Below, one piece after another: positions 9,498 to 18,314 of a DNA stretch of 64,000 bases. Origin of the DNA: Chrysophaeum taylorii (Eukaryota > Sar > Pelagophyceae > Pelagomonadales > Pelagomonadaceae). Location of the stretch: the NCBI GenBank assembly GCA_029834535.1, contig JAQMWT010000348.1:155678-219677 (forward strand), given 5' to 3'. The translations under genes were made by a program, and so were the position numbers. Every line of letters starts with the position of its first letter. Position 1 is the first letter of the stretch. The notes beneath the pieces are model-generated. The model saw nothing but the letters and a program-made list of their open reading frames with translations. It did not search any database and had not been told where the DNA came from.

Positions 9498-10045
9498 TTA
9501 GGTGGTTTGTGCCGGGGATGCAACAAGGGATTCGGGAAGAGGCGTGTTGGCACGTTGCCACGAGGCAGAAAAGTGCTTCCACGAAAGCTGGCTCTCGCGC
9601 TTGTATCGGTTGGTGACTCGGGCCAGAAACGCGCCCCGAACATCGTCGCCGAGCGTCTGGAAGTTCACCTCGGCGAAGCAATCTCGAACGCCATAACGAA
9701 GCCCTCGTCGGGCACCATCTCGGTATCCTCGCATTCTAGATCCTTCTTGAGAGCGGCTAAAGCGTCCGCGAATGCCGCGCCAACAACCACAGGCGACGGC
9801 GGCGGCGCTTCATCGCTCGAGCTGCCATCGACAAACACGCGAGAATTGTCTGGTGTCGCGTCGACAAGCCCCCCGACGAGCTTGGCCGTATAGTCTTAGG
9901 AGCCCGTCGCGAAGAGGTCGCCCAAGGGCGAGAAGACGACCGCGTGTACACTATCCAAATGCCCCTTGAACGTGTGGATGAGGCGCCACGATCTTACATC
10001 CTATACCTTGGCCGTGTAGTCGTCGGAGCCCGTCACGACGCTCCT
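9498..10045 (-). pseudogene. WD40-repeat protein pseudogene (3' part)
   Basis: Reading the minus strand from about 10045, one frame gives VVTGSDDYTAKV, a TAG stop exactly where the Trp of the WD dipeptide is expected, then DVRSWRLIHTFKGHLDSVHA and VVFSPLGDLFATGS. A second stop (TAA) follows, then DYTAKL. These are two WD40 blades, GH to SDD-type. The frame then runs through an acidic/Pro-rich linker and, after a frameshift near 9690, into FAEVNFQTLGDDVRGAFLAR, to a stop at 9498. WD40 proteins are beta-propeller scaffolds. With two nonsense codons and one frameshift and no 5' end (a SINE-like repeat lies immediately upstream), this is a dead fragment. Confidence 0.75.
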
Positions 10046-10133
10046 CGTTCTCTGTCTTTGCATTTTGGTACGGCTGTACACACAGAACGGGGCTTACTCT
10101 TACCCTTTTGCTTTTTTGATTTCAAAAAGTTTG

Positions 10134-10487
10134 TCTTACCCTCCCTGATTGCCGACCCCGGATGGAGGACGGTACCTCGTGAATCCTGAGCCTTGCCGAG
10201 GGCGGATGCCCCCCCGGCGTAGGTTGGTGCCCGTTCGCCTCCCGAGCGGGCCGGTTGGTAGCCGGGACGTTCGCAGTGGGACGGGGGGGCGCAGACGGAG
10301 CGTTTTCGACGAGTTGGTTGTCAGTCACATACATCGCGGTCTTTGCGTCGCATGGCGACAAGCCTGATGGTCAGTCTCCGACGACTCAGCTTTCGGCACC
10401 CCTCGTCTTGGTCTACAGACCCCGTGATTCTGGACCGGCTTGTGTCGGTCCAGCCTGGCTCCCATGCTTGGGAGAGGTCTGAATTAG
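10134..10487 (+). mobile_element. SINE-like repeat, copy 1 (diverged)
   Basis: About 350 bp homologous to three other copies (36072-36464, 42004-42372, 48940-49306, all on the minus strand). In sense orientation it begins near ACCCTCCCTGATTGCCGAC and ends GGGAGAGGTCTGAATTAG. The other copies end in a tandem AGTT tail at this point; here only a remnant is left. It is the most diverged copy, with small insertions such as an extra CATA. A possible 6-bp duplication AGTTTG flanks it. The element sits directly upstream of the WD40 pseudogene. Confidence 0.75.
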
Positions 10488-10489
10488 TT

Positions 10490-11769
10490 TGATTTCTCAG
10501 CGCTTTGGTCCATTTCGTGTTCTGCTCTCAACGCGAGAGAATTGGTGACAGACTCCGGCTGATCGATCTAACTCTCGAACGTCATGCTTTGCGATCACAC
10601 GCATCGCTCGCCGATATCTCTCGTCGACGCGAGGCGCACGCGGTCTGACGGCGATAAGTTGCGGTCGCGTATTGATCGCCAAAATACAGTCTCGACTCGC
10701 GTTCAGTAGTTGCCGCCAAAAAGCGGCTTTTGATGGAGTCAGCGACGAGGCCAATCACGGTTGTCGCGTGTGGTACGCACGAAACTTTTGTTACACCACA
10801 AAAAGTATCCACGCGGAGAGGCGAGTGCTTCGCGCCCTCTGGAGCAACACGAGACCTCGAGTGGCCGATGATAAATGGCACACGCACAAAAGCAAGCTAG
10901 TAAAGTCCGTCGTCCGCAAAGCGCGTGGAGTTGTACTTCACGAGAGTTGATAGTGACGTTCGAAGCGCTTGTAGAGCGTCGTCGAGTGGCCGAACATTGC
11001 ATACATATTTGCTGACGACTCTCGACAGACTGAAATGAAGATTGGGGGAGGCACTCGTCGATGCGTCCAAACGAAGTGATATGCCGTCGCCGGTGCTGAC
11101 GACGCTCGCGCTTTTCATCATCCACGCTGCGACGATCTAGTGGCTCGCTGTCGTCGTTGCTCGCGTCGGCCGTGGGGACAGAGCAGCCGGCGGACTGTGT
11201 CCGTCCTTGATTATGCGTGCTAGACCGTCGTCATAGAAGCGCAGTCGCTTGTCTTTGAAATGCATCTTCGCTCTTGCGGTGCTCCGACGTACCGTCGAAA
11301 AGCATAACCTCTGCGTGCTGACCAGCGTTTGAACTCTCTGCCGCGTCTCGACTCGACCGACACATCCCGCTCCCTTCCTGCACCATGATTTCGGACGCCA
11401 TGATCTCGGGCCCGTTAGAACTCGAAACAAAAAAAATCGTGGGGCGAATGGATGGTCGACGACGTCGAGCCACCCCTCAAGATCGGGGTGTTGTCGTCTG
11501 CGGACGGCCTGCGCCAGCTCGAAAAGAGCTGCCGAGACCGATGATCAGCGATGTCCTCGGCGACAGATTAATAACATAGCCAAGGCAGAAGGAACGACAG
11601 AAAAGCCCAACTTGCCCCATCAGAAGAAGAAGAAGAAGAAGAAGAAGAAGAAGGCGATCTGCTGCGCCAAAGAAAGAGCGCCGAAAAAAGCGTCGCGCTG
11701 AGATGCTACGAGGGAACAAACCCGGCCACGATCGAGAAGAATCTGGGGAGAATCCATCCCAGCGCGTGC
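10490..11769. other. Region with decayed fragments and a GAA microsatellite
   Basis: No intact gene is recognised. Minus-strand frames such as 10897-11121 (with PLDDALQALRTSLSTLVKYN) and 11231-11473 (with NAGQHAEVMLFDGTSEHRKS) look protein-like but have no family I recognise and are short. A GAA/AAG tract of about 30 bp lies at 11622-11653, just 3' of the AlkB-like gene on the minus strand. Confidence 0.3.
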
Positions 11770-12354
11770 CTACGCATCGTCGTCGTCCTCCTCTAGGAGG
11801 AACAAGTCGCCGACGCAGACGTCGGGATGCTCGTGCGAAGGAAGTTTCTCGGGAACTGGCCAGAACATCATGGAAAGGCGCGCTTCCCGGAGGCCTTTGA
11901 TGGTCGAGGTGGCGCGCTTGATGGCTTGGACGCCGTGGAGGACAGCTGCGGCGTCGAAGACGAGGGCGTCGCCGCACCGGACGTCGAGGAGTCTGGATCC
12001 CGCCCGGAAATCGCAGGCAGCACCAAACGAGAGAATCGCGAGAGGCTTTGGCCGGCGGCCGACCGAGGCGTCGAGGTGCGGGAACATTCGGCCGCGAGGG
12101 CCGTAGACGACGACCTGCGCCACGAGCGGCGCGTCGCAAGGGACGGTGGCGTTGGTCTTGGGCCCAGCGAGCGCGAAGGCGCGCCGCGCCGCTGCGACGG
12201 CGAGGTCTGGCGGGCGGACGTCGAGGCGCGCGCCGCCCTCGTCGTGGTCCGGCACGTCGATGCGACCGAGGGCGGCGACGATTGCCTCGCACGTCTCCTC
12301 ATCGAGCAAACCCGGCAAGACGACGACGTCGTCGACGACGTCATGCGACGTCAT
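11770..12354 (-). CDS. AlkB-like 2-oxoglutarate/Fe(II) dioxygenase
   Basis: A 194-residue protein with ATG at 12354. The second half is a 2OG-Fe(II) oxygenase double-stranded beta-helix: VYGPRGRMFPHLDASVGRRP gives the HxD iron ligands, AILSFGAACDFRAG follows, LRCGDAL-like VRCGDALVFDAAAVLHGV gives the distal His, and EARLSMMFW gives the Arg that binds 2-oxoglutarate. This arrangement is closest to AlkB-type enzymes, which oxidatively demethylate nucleic acids or proteins. The substrate cannot be told. The C-terminus is acidic (EEDDDDA) and encoded by a GTC/GAC microsatellite. The gene is short but the catalytic set is complete. It is divergent from the PDZ gene, with 46 bp between starts. Confidence 0.82.
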   Translation of the reverse strand: MTSHDVVDDVVVLPGLLDEETCEAIVAALGRIDVPDHDEGGARLDVRPPDLAVAAARRAFALAGPKTNATVPCDAPLVAQVVVYGPRGRMFPHLDASVGRRPKPLAILSFGAACDFRAGSRLLDVRCGDALVFDAAAVLHGVQAIKRATSTIKGLREARLSMMFWPVPEKLPSHEHPDVCVGDLFLLEEDDDDA

Positions 12355-12400
12355 TCATTGAATCATCGGCTTCAAATTCTGGATTCTTTCCTTCTTCGCG

Positions 12401-13268
12401 ATGGTCACGGTGGTCGCAAGGAACGCGTTCGTGACCGCCTACAGCGTGACGCTCCCACCGGGCACGGTCGGGACCGACCTGATATTCCGTAACGAATCCA
12501 AGGATCCGGCGAGTAGTTGTTGCTGACAGCCGAAAGTTGGGAGCACAGGCGCGTATCGAGGTCGCTGCGGTACGCGGGGAGGCCGCCGACCGCGGGATAT
12601 TGGTAGGCGACATATTGGTCGCGTTTGGCGGGTACGGGCTGCCGGGGCGCGCGTCGGCGGTGGAACTCGAGGAGCTCATGAGGAAGCAGGAGACGCTCGG
12701 GGAGACGCTCGCCGTGGACGTGCTGATGTGGCGTAACAGGTATCGGTTCGGGGAGATGGGGGACGACAAGTTGGCGGGCGTGGAGGTGTTGTTTGCCTTG
12801 TCGAAGCGCGAGCGCGCGAGCGACATCGTGTGGGCGGAAATCAAGTTTGACGAGCGGCGGGTTTTTGCGATGGCGCTCGCCCCCGTCTCGCGGCGTCGAC
12901 GGCAGCGTCCCTTCGAAGCAGGACTTATCATCGTCGGAATCAATCACGAGCCCGTCCCCGAGATCGCGAGCCTCGACGATCTCGAGCGTCGCATCGAGGC
13001 CCACGAGCAAGCGAGTCCGGTATTGCTCAATATGTGGCGGGTGAGGAGCAAGAAGACCAAGGCGCACATCCTGCGGCACTGCAAGGTCGTGGTCCCCGTC
13101 CGCGGCGAGGGCAACACCTGCTGCGCCTCGGACTCCCAGTGCCCCGACTCGGAAGATTGCACGGACTTCATCCTCATGCCGAGGACGCCCTGCAGCACCT
13201 GGTGCGTTGCGATCCCCGTCGACCCTGACGCCGACTCCACGCTGGGTGGTGGCAAAGAATACACATAA
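12401..13268 (+). CDS. Tandem PDZ-like domain protein, with an internal frame break
   Basis: The ATG at 12401 opens a frame that reads TAYSVTLPPGTVGTDLIF, the carboxylate-binding start of a PDZ domain, and then hits TGA at 12524-12526. The rest of the same domain continues in another frame from about 12544 (ARIEVAAVRGEAADRGILVG, then DILVAF). A second PDZ-like unit follows (FEAGLIIVGINHEPVPEIAS, then LDDLERRI), and then a Cys-rich tail (CCASDSQCPDSEDC). A GT-AG segment at 12513-12543 (31 nt) would restore the frame, but such a tiny intron is unusual; a frameshift mutation or sequence error is the alternative. PDZ domains bind C-terminal peptides in scaffolding. The stop is at 13266-13268. Confidence 0.6.
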
Positions 13269-13356
13269 GAAAGAAGTCTACGTATACGTCTCTAAAGGAA
13301 AGTGGCGGAATCCCACCACCACCACCACCACAACGCGATGAATCATCGCGACCGGT

Positions 13357-13395
<39 letters not shown>

Positions 13396-13580
13396 TCCTC
13401 CTTTTTCCTTGTGTCAGTCAGGAAAGGAGTGCGTGCGTGCCCATCATCAATCACCCCTCCGACCGTTGGGCGAAGATAATGTACTAGTAGTATTCATTCA
13501 AAAAACCGGGGTTATTATTATTATTATTATTATTCGAGAATTGTAAATACATACCCCTTTTGAAGAAGAAGCAGGAAGGG
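13269..13580. other. Spacer with microsatellites
   Basis: About 310 bp without a gene. It holds CCA repeats (about 13314-13330), a GGC tract (about 13363-13395), and a TTA tract (about 13511-13535) immediately upstream of the next gene. The AT-rich tract and following TGTAAATACATA may form the core promoter of the gene at 13581. Confidence 0.4.
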
Positions 13581-15725
13581 ATGGCGTTCCCGCTTGAGGG
13601 ACCCGAGGTGGCGTACGAGGCCCCGCCCGATGTGGCTTACGAGAAGCACCGCGAGCTGAAGAAGTACACGCGGGAGCTGCTCCGGGACCACGATGCCCTC
13701 GCGAAGTCGCTCGCGTCGGCCGAGGAGGTTGCAGAGTCTCGGCGCGAGGAGGTGGAGCGGCTGACGGCGCTCGCGGAGGCGTTGAGCGAGAAGCAGCCCC
13801 CCGTGGTGATGGAGGCGGGGGGAAACTCGTACCTGTTTGGCGAGCTGCTTCGGACGAGGGACCGCGCGCAGTTGGCCGAGGCGGAGTCGCAGCGACTCAA
13901 GGTGATGCTGGCGATGGCGCGGGACCTGCGCGGCGTGGACGTCGCGCGGCGGCGGGCGGCCGCGTCGCGGGCGCTGGTCGCGGCCCTCGAGAATTTGCGT
14001 CGGCGCGCCGCCGGCGTTCCGCGGGACGAGGAAGAGGCGAAGCGCAGGTCGTCGACGGCGTCGTCGGCAGCCGCTCGCGCGCGGTCTCGGCTGGTGTCGA
14101 GGCTGGAGACGGCGGCCGAGGCGGCGACGCGGTCGGGGCGGCGGCGGAGGCGGCTGAAGAACGGGGACGGGGTCGCGCGGCGGCTCGTGGAGGCCGTGGA
14201 AGCAGTGCTGATGCACCGGATCGCAGCGCGGGGCTACGACGGCTTCGTGATGGAGGCGGCGGCGGCGACGGCGGTGCGTCGTCTCGCGACGCGGCGGGCG
14301 CGCGAGCGCCTCGAGGAGGAGGTGCTGTTGTGCGTCGCGCGGGCCAAGGAGGCGCGGGTGGCGTCGTGGCTGTCGCGCGTCGGATGGAGCGTCGGGCGGC
14401 TCGCCGTCCTCGAGCTGTTGAACCGCGGCGCTCTGGGCTTCGCGCTCGACGCTCTCGCGCTCGAGGCTGGCAAGAGCGCGGGCCCGGCCGTCGGGCACTA
14501 CGCCCACGGCGCGACCCTCCTGGACGTGCGGGCCGCGACGCGCGTGGTCCAGGCGCTCCGGCGCCTCGAGGACGTGGCGACCTTCAGTCTGTCGCACGTC
14601 GCCGAGCGCGCGAGGTCCCTCGAGGCGACTCCGCCCAAGCTCTGGGCGGGCGTCTTGAAGCGCGCGGCTTCGGCCGGCTCTCTGCTGGCGCGCCACTCGT
14701 TCGCGGCCACCCACCTCCGCGTCTTTTCCGAGGACGACGACTCCTCGGACGAGGAAACCCCAGGTCACGAGAACGCGCCGTCGGCTGCCGTCCTCGCGGC
14801 TCTTCGGCGACGCGGAGCGACGAGCGCGGCGAACCTCGTCCTCGAGGCGTCGGCGTGGCGCAAGGCCCACCTCGACCGCTGTTTGTTCGGCGGCGGGACG
14901 AGTCTCGTCGAGCGCCGCGTCCGCCTCCGCGACGGCCCCGAGGACCACGTCGTCTGCTGGCAGTGGCAATCCAAGAGCGATCGGTTGAGGTGGTCTCTCG
15001 AGTACGATCACGGCGCCGTGACCGACCAGGACGACGACGCGCTCTTTACTCTCGTGCCTCCCGACGACGACGAGGACCGGGAGGATTCGTCGGACGACTG
15101 CGGGCCGGAGGACAAGCGCTGGGGCGGCGATCTCGCGCCCCCGGAGGACGACGACGACGACGAGACGATGTCTGTCGTTTCTCGCAGTCCCGACCGCTTG
15201 GCCGGTTTCCGCCTCGTTCGCGTGCCCGACCTCTTTCTCCCCGCCGAGCGCGTCGTCGGTGCCGAGCGCGACCTCGGCCCCGTCCGCGAGAGCTGGGCCG
15301 TCGTCCCGGCGACGGCACGAGTCTCGTTGCGGTGCGAGCTCGTGTCTTCGAGGCCGCTCGTCCGGAAACGCACCGCCAGATTCCGGGTCGCGGCCGTCCG
15401 CGCGACCGATTTTTTTGACACCTACATGAGACGCGCCGCGCGCTCGGTCGAGCTCGCCGCCTGGACGGTTGCCGAAGAGAAGAGCCCGCCGCCCGACGAC
15501 GCCGCCGACTTTGCCGCGCGATGCCAGCTGACGCCAAAGGCGAGGCCCCTCTTCCTTAGCCTCCAGCGGAACCTCCTCAAGCGCCTCGAGCCCCCGCGCA
15601 ACTCCTTCGACCTCGACGGCGCGGTCTCTGACGACGACGACGACGACGCGTCCTCGTCCATGGGTGGTGGTGGTGGTGGTGGTGGAAGCCACAACAAAAA
15701 ACTCTCCACTTTGTTCGTCTTCTGA
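13581..15725 (+). CDS. Large coiled-coil protein of unknown function
   Basis: A 714-residue protein from ATG 13581; an in-frame TTG 21 bp upstream is discounted. Residues about 20-170 are helical and charged (AYEKHRELKKYTRELLRDHD, EEVERLTALAEALSEK), typical of coiled coil. The middle is Ala/Arg/Leu-rich and helical. Residues about 400-560 carry acidic runs (SEDDDSSDEE, PPDDDEDREDSS, PPEDDDDDE) interrupted by a segment VCWQWQSKSDRLRWSLEYDH that looks like beta strands of a GOLD or lipid-binding type sandwich, though this is not secure. The tail is polyGly and Asp-rich, encoded by repeats. A 746-codon frame on the opposite strand is a composition shadow. No family is named. Confidence 0.6.
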   Translation: MAFPLEGPEVAYEAPPDVAYEKHRELKKYTRELLRDHDALAKSLASAEEVAESRREEVERLTALAEALSEKQPPVVMEAGGNSYLFGELLRTRDRAQLAEAESQRLKVMLAMARDLRGVDVARRRAAASRALVAALENLRRRAAGVPRDEEEAKRRSSTASSAAARARSRLVSRLETAAEAATRSGRRRRRLKNGDGVARRLVEAVEAVLMHRIAARGYDGFVMEAAAATAVRRLATRRARERLEEEVLLCVARAKEARVASWLSRVGWSVGRLAVLELLNRGALGFALDALALEAGKSAGPAVGHYAHGATLLDVRAATRVVQALRRLEDVATFSLSHVAERARSLEATPPKLWAGVLKRAASAGSLLARHSFAATHLRVFSEDDDSSDEETPGHENAPSAAVLAALRRRGATSAANLVLEASAWRKAHLDRCLFGGGTSLVERRVRLRDGPEDHVVCWQWQSKSDRLRWSLEYDHGAVTDQDDDALFTLVPPDDDEDREDSSDDCGPEDKRWGGDLAPPEDDDDDETMSVVSRSPDRLAGFRLVRVPDLFLPAERVVGAERDLGPVRESWAVVPATARVSLRCELVSSRPLVRKRTARFRVAAVRATDFFDTYMRRAARSVELAAWTVAEEKSPPPDDAADFAARCQLTPKARPLFLSLQRNLLKRLEPPRNSFDLDGAVSDDDDDDASSSMGGGGGGGGSHNKKLSTLFVF

Positions 15726-15829
15726 CGACGACGACGACGACGACGACACCACGTTTGTTGAAAAACACAATATTGCGCCCTCCGCCGCCGCCGCCGCCGC
15801 CGGCGGCTGTATAATAATAACAATAATAA

Positions 15830-17176
15830 CTAGACGAGGACGGCGGTGGCGTCGTCCTTGTTTTCGTGATGATCGGAGGGAGAGTGGGGGTCTTCTTCCT
15901 GTTGACGATGATGATCGGGGACGAAGGTGTCGAGCTCGAGGGCCCCCACGTGAAAGGCGGCCCGAGTGGCCCCGAAAAGGAAGGCGTGCTGGTGGTCCGA
16001 GGTGTCGAAGTACGCGGCCCGGAGCGTCGCGAAAGCCGTCACCGAGACCGCGAGCGCGAGCACGATTATCACGGCCAACACCACCTGCTTCGCCAGAACG
16101 ATATTTCCTTTCTTCACCACAAAATCATCATCATCATCATCATCCTCACGAGCACCAGACCGTCTCGCCTCGACGGCGGCGACGACGTCCATTTCGCAGT
16201 CGTCGATTTCGGGGAGCGACGCGTCCTCGTCGCAGGGTTCGAGACGATTTTCGACGAAAATTTCGTCCCTCGGACCTCGGACCTCGTTGGGGAGCCATCG
16301 CCAGGCCGCGACCGAATCGTTGTAGAATTCGATGGTCCCAAAACCGTACTTGGTACCGTTCCGGAAAGCCGACCACGGCTCGTCGTTGTGGTAGGGCCAC
16401 GCGTCGTAGAGGGCTTCCCTGTTTCCGCCGTCTCCTATCGTCACGTAGGTCGGTCCTTCGCCGACGCGATCCAAACAGACTGCGTGAGACCTTTCGTAGG
16501 CGTGCACGTGACCCGAAAGGACGAGGGAAACCCCCGCGGCCGAGAGCACGGGCTCGAGCGAGTTCCGATGTCGACTCGTCGCGAGTTCCGGTCTGTGTTT
16601 TTCGTTGGTCGAATACCACGGGGCGTGCATCCCGACGATAACCCACGGAGTCACGGACCGATCCACGCACGACAGCTCTCGCTCGAGCCACGCGCGCTGC
16701 CGGGATCCCTCGCCGGCCTCGGCGTACGTGTTGAGGGCCAAAAACTTGGCCCGTCCGACGCTAAACGAGTAAAAACTCGAACCGTAGTCGTACGTGAGAT
16801 TGTTGTCGTACGTGTCCTCCGCAAAAGTCCCCGGCCCCACGATTTCGGAGGCCACCTCGGGCGCCGGGTATCGCCGCCGATACCCCTCGAACGCCTCGCC
16901 CACCGCGTTCTCGATTTCGTGATTCCCCGGCAACGCCAGGAGGGGCATTTCCGAAAACGTCGGCTCGACGATGGACTCCCACGAGTCCCAACGCTCTCCT
17001 TGGCCGTCGGCGTACGAGAGGTCGCCCACCAAAAACGTCACTTGGGGCCGGGGCTGGTGCATCCCCAGGGCCTCGATCGTTTCTTCAGAGTACGGGGTTT
17101 GCCCATGGTCGCCCAGGACGGCCACGGTAAGCGGGTACGAATCGTCGGGGGTTCGCATCACGTACGAAGACAACTC

Positions 17177-17210
<34 letters not shown>

Positions 17211-17494
17211 ATTCGGTACTCGTAGCTCGTATTCGCCAAGAGGCCCCGCACGGTCGCGTGGTGAATAAACGGCGACATATAGGACGCTGTCGAATATTGC
17301 TTTACCGACCACGCCGGGAACCTCGTCCACTCCCCCGCGATCAGCACCTCGAGGGCATCCTCGGCGGGACTGGGGAGCGCCCACGTCACGATCATCTCAC
17401 CCGGACCCGACCCGAGCGTGATGTGCACCTGCTTCCTCTCGGCCCCGACGCCAACAACAACAACACTGAGAAGAACAACCAAAGCTACAACCAT
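15830..17494 (-). CDS. Purple acid phosphatase, membrane-anchored
   Basis: A 554-residue protein with ATG at 17494 and a clear signal peptide (VVALVVLLSVVVVGVGA). Residues about 20-115 form the N-terminal fibronectin-like domain of plant-type purple acid phosphatases (MIVTWALPSPAED). The metallophosphoesterase core follows with all metal-ligand blocks: GDHG near 127, GDLSYAD near 157, GNHE near 191, VGMHAPWYS and GHVHAYERS. The Fe/Zn or Fe/Mn centre hydrolyses phosphomonoesters at low pH, usually for extracellular phosphate scavenging. Unusual features are a run of Ser residues from a GAT microsatellite (17178-17210) between the two domains, and a C-terminal Asp-rich stretch followed by one transmembrane segment (VVLAVIIVLALAVSVTAFA), implying a surface-anchored ectoenzyme. 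Confidence 0.93.
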
Positions 17495-17589
17495 TATTAT
17501 TATTTGTCGTCACCCCCGAAGAATCAACGGCACGCACTATCCGGTCGGAGAGAGGCGCGAATTGTAGGAGTAGTATTTTGTGGCGCGTT

Positions 17590-17671
17590 TTTTAGGAAGC
17601 CAACCCAACCCTGCCCAGAGTATGTTTTGAGTACTTACTTAAAGTTGCGTGTTTGTTTTGGCTTCCTAAAA
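17590..17671. repeat. 82-bp inverted-repeat element
   Basis: TTTTAGGAAGCCAA at 17590-17603 and its exact complement TTGGCTTCCTAAAA at 17658-17671 bound a 54-bp centre. The size and perfect 14-bp arms suggest a tiny MITE or a stable hairpin at the 5' side of the phosphatase gene. Confidence 0.5.
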
Positions 17672-17694
17672 CCCTCAGCCACCTTCTTCTGTCG

Positions 17695-17720
17695 AGAGGG
17701 CTAGTTTTTCAACCAAAGGA
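17695..17720. repeat. Dispersed repeat end, matches 263-288
   Basis: The 26 bases GAGGGCTAGTTTTTCAACC plus AAAGGAT are the same as the right end of the inverted-repeat element at 185-286. The left arm is missing here, so this is probably a truncated copy. Confidence 0.45.
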
Positions 17721-18192
17721 TTTATTTATCGAGAGGGACGGGTAGGAAGAAAAGAATCTGGCGGCCGGAAATAAGCTCATTCATTCTAAGGGATCACGAA
17801 ATTTTATGGGCGGCGGTGGCGGCAAGGGGGAGAAAAAGAATCGTCGCGTCGGTGACAGCAAATCAAATCAAATCATAACCGGCGCGGAAGAAGAAGAAGT
17901 CTGGTGAGACGGCGGAAGAACGCTGGATTATACTTGCCCATAAATAATCGAATTGTTGCGCATCTTGAGGACGGACCTACGCGGGCATACCCAGAAGGAT
18001 CGGAAGACACCCTCAGGCAGCCAGCCAGCCAGCCAGCCTCTCAGCCAGCCAGCCTCCCAGCCTGCCATATTGTGGCTGCGTGAGCGAAGCCGTCGTGGAA
18101 TCATCGAAAAGACGCCACCTTCGGTCTTGCCTTTGAGAGCGAGAATGAAGAAGACGATGCGTGTGCGTAGAGATAGAAAAAGAGAGACGCGA

Positions 18193-18224
<32 letters not shown>

Positions 18225-18314
18225 ATGAGAGCGCTATCCCGGCTTTGGCCATGAAGCACAGACCCCCGGTCGGTCGGTCGAAAGGAAAGCAAGACACACG
18301 GCCCTAAAAAGTAG

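Larger units (their letters stand above)
17495..18314. other. Intergenic region, PAP to VPS9 gene
   Basis: About 820 bp with no gene recognised. It contains two small repeat elements (17590-17671 and 17695-17720), a run of CAGC/CAGCCAGC units at about 18018-18060, and a GTCT tandem tract at 18195-18224. It should hold promoters for both divergent genes. Confidence 0.5.

Noticed and set aside
13530-15770. Long antisense frame (746 codons) opposite the coiled-coil gene
   Set aside because: It is rich in Arg/Val/Gly repeats with no domain; it results from the GC-rich codon bias of the sense gene, whose ATG, acidic stretches and coiled coil are more protein-like.
18195-18224. GTCT tandem as telomeric or structural repeat
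   Set aside because: A short simple-sequence tract among many others in this genome, with no terminal context.
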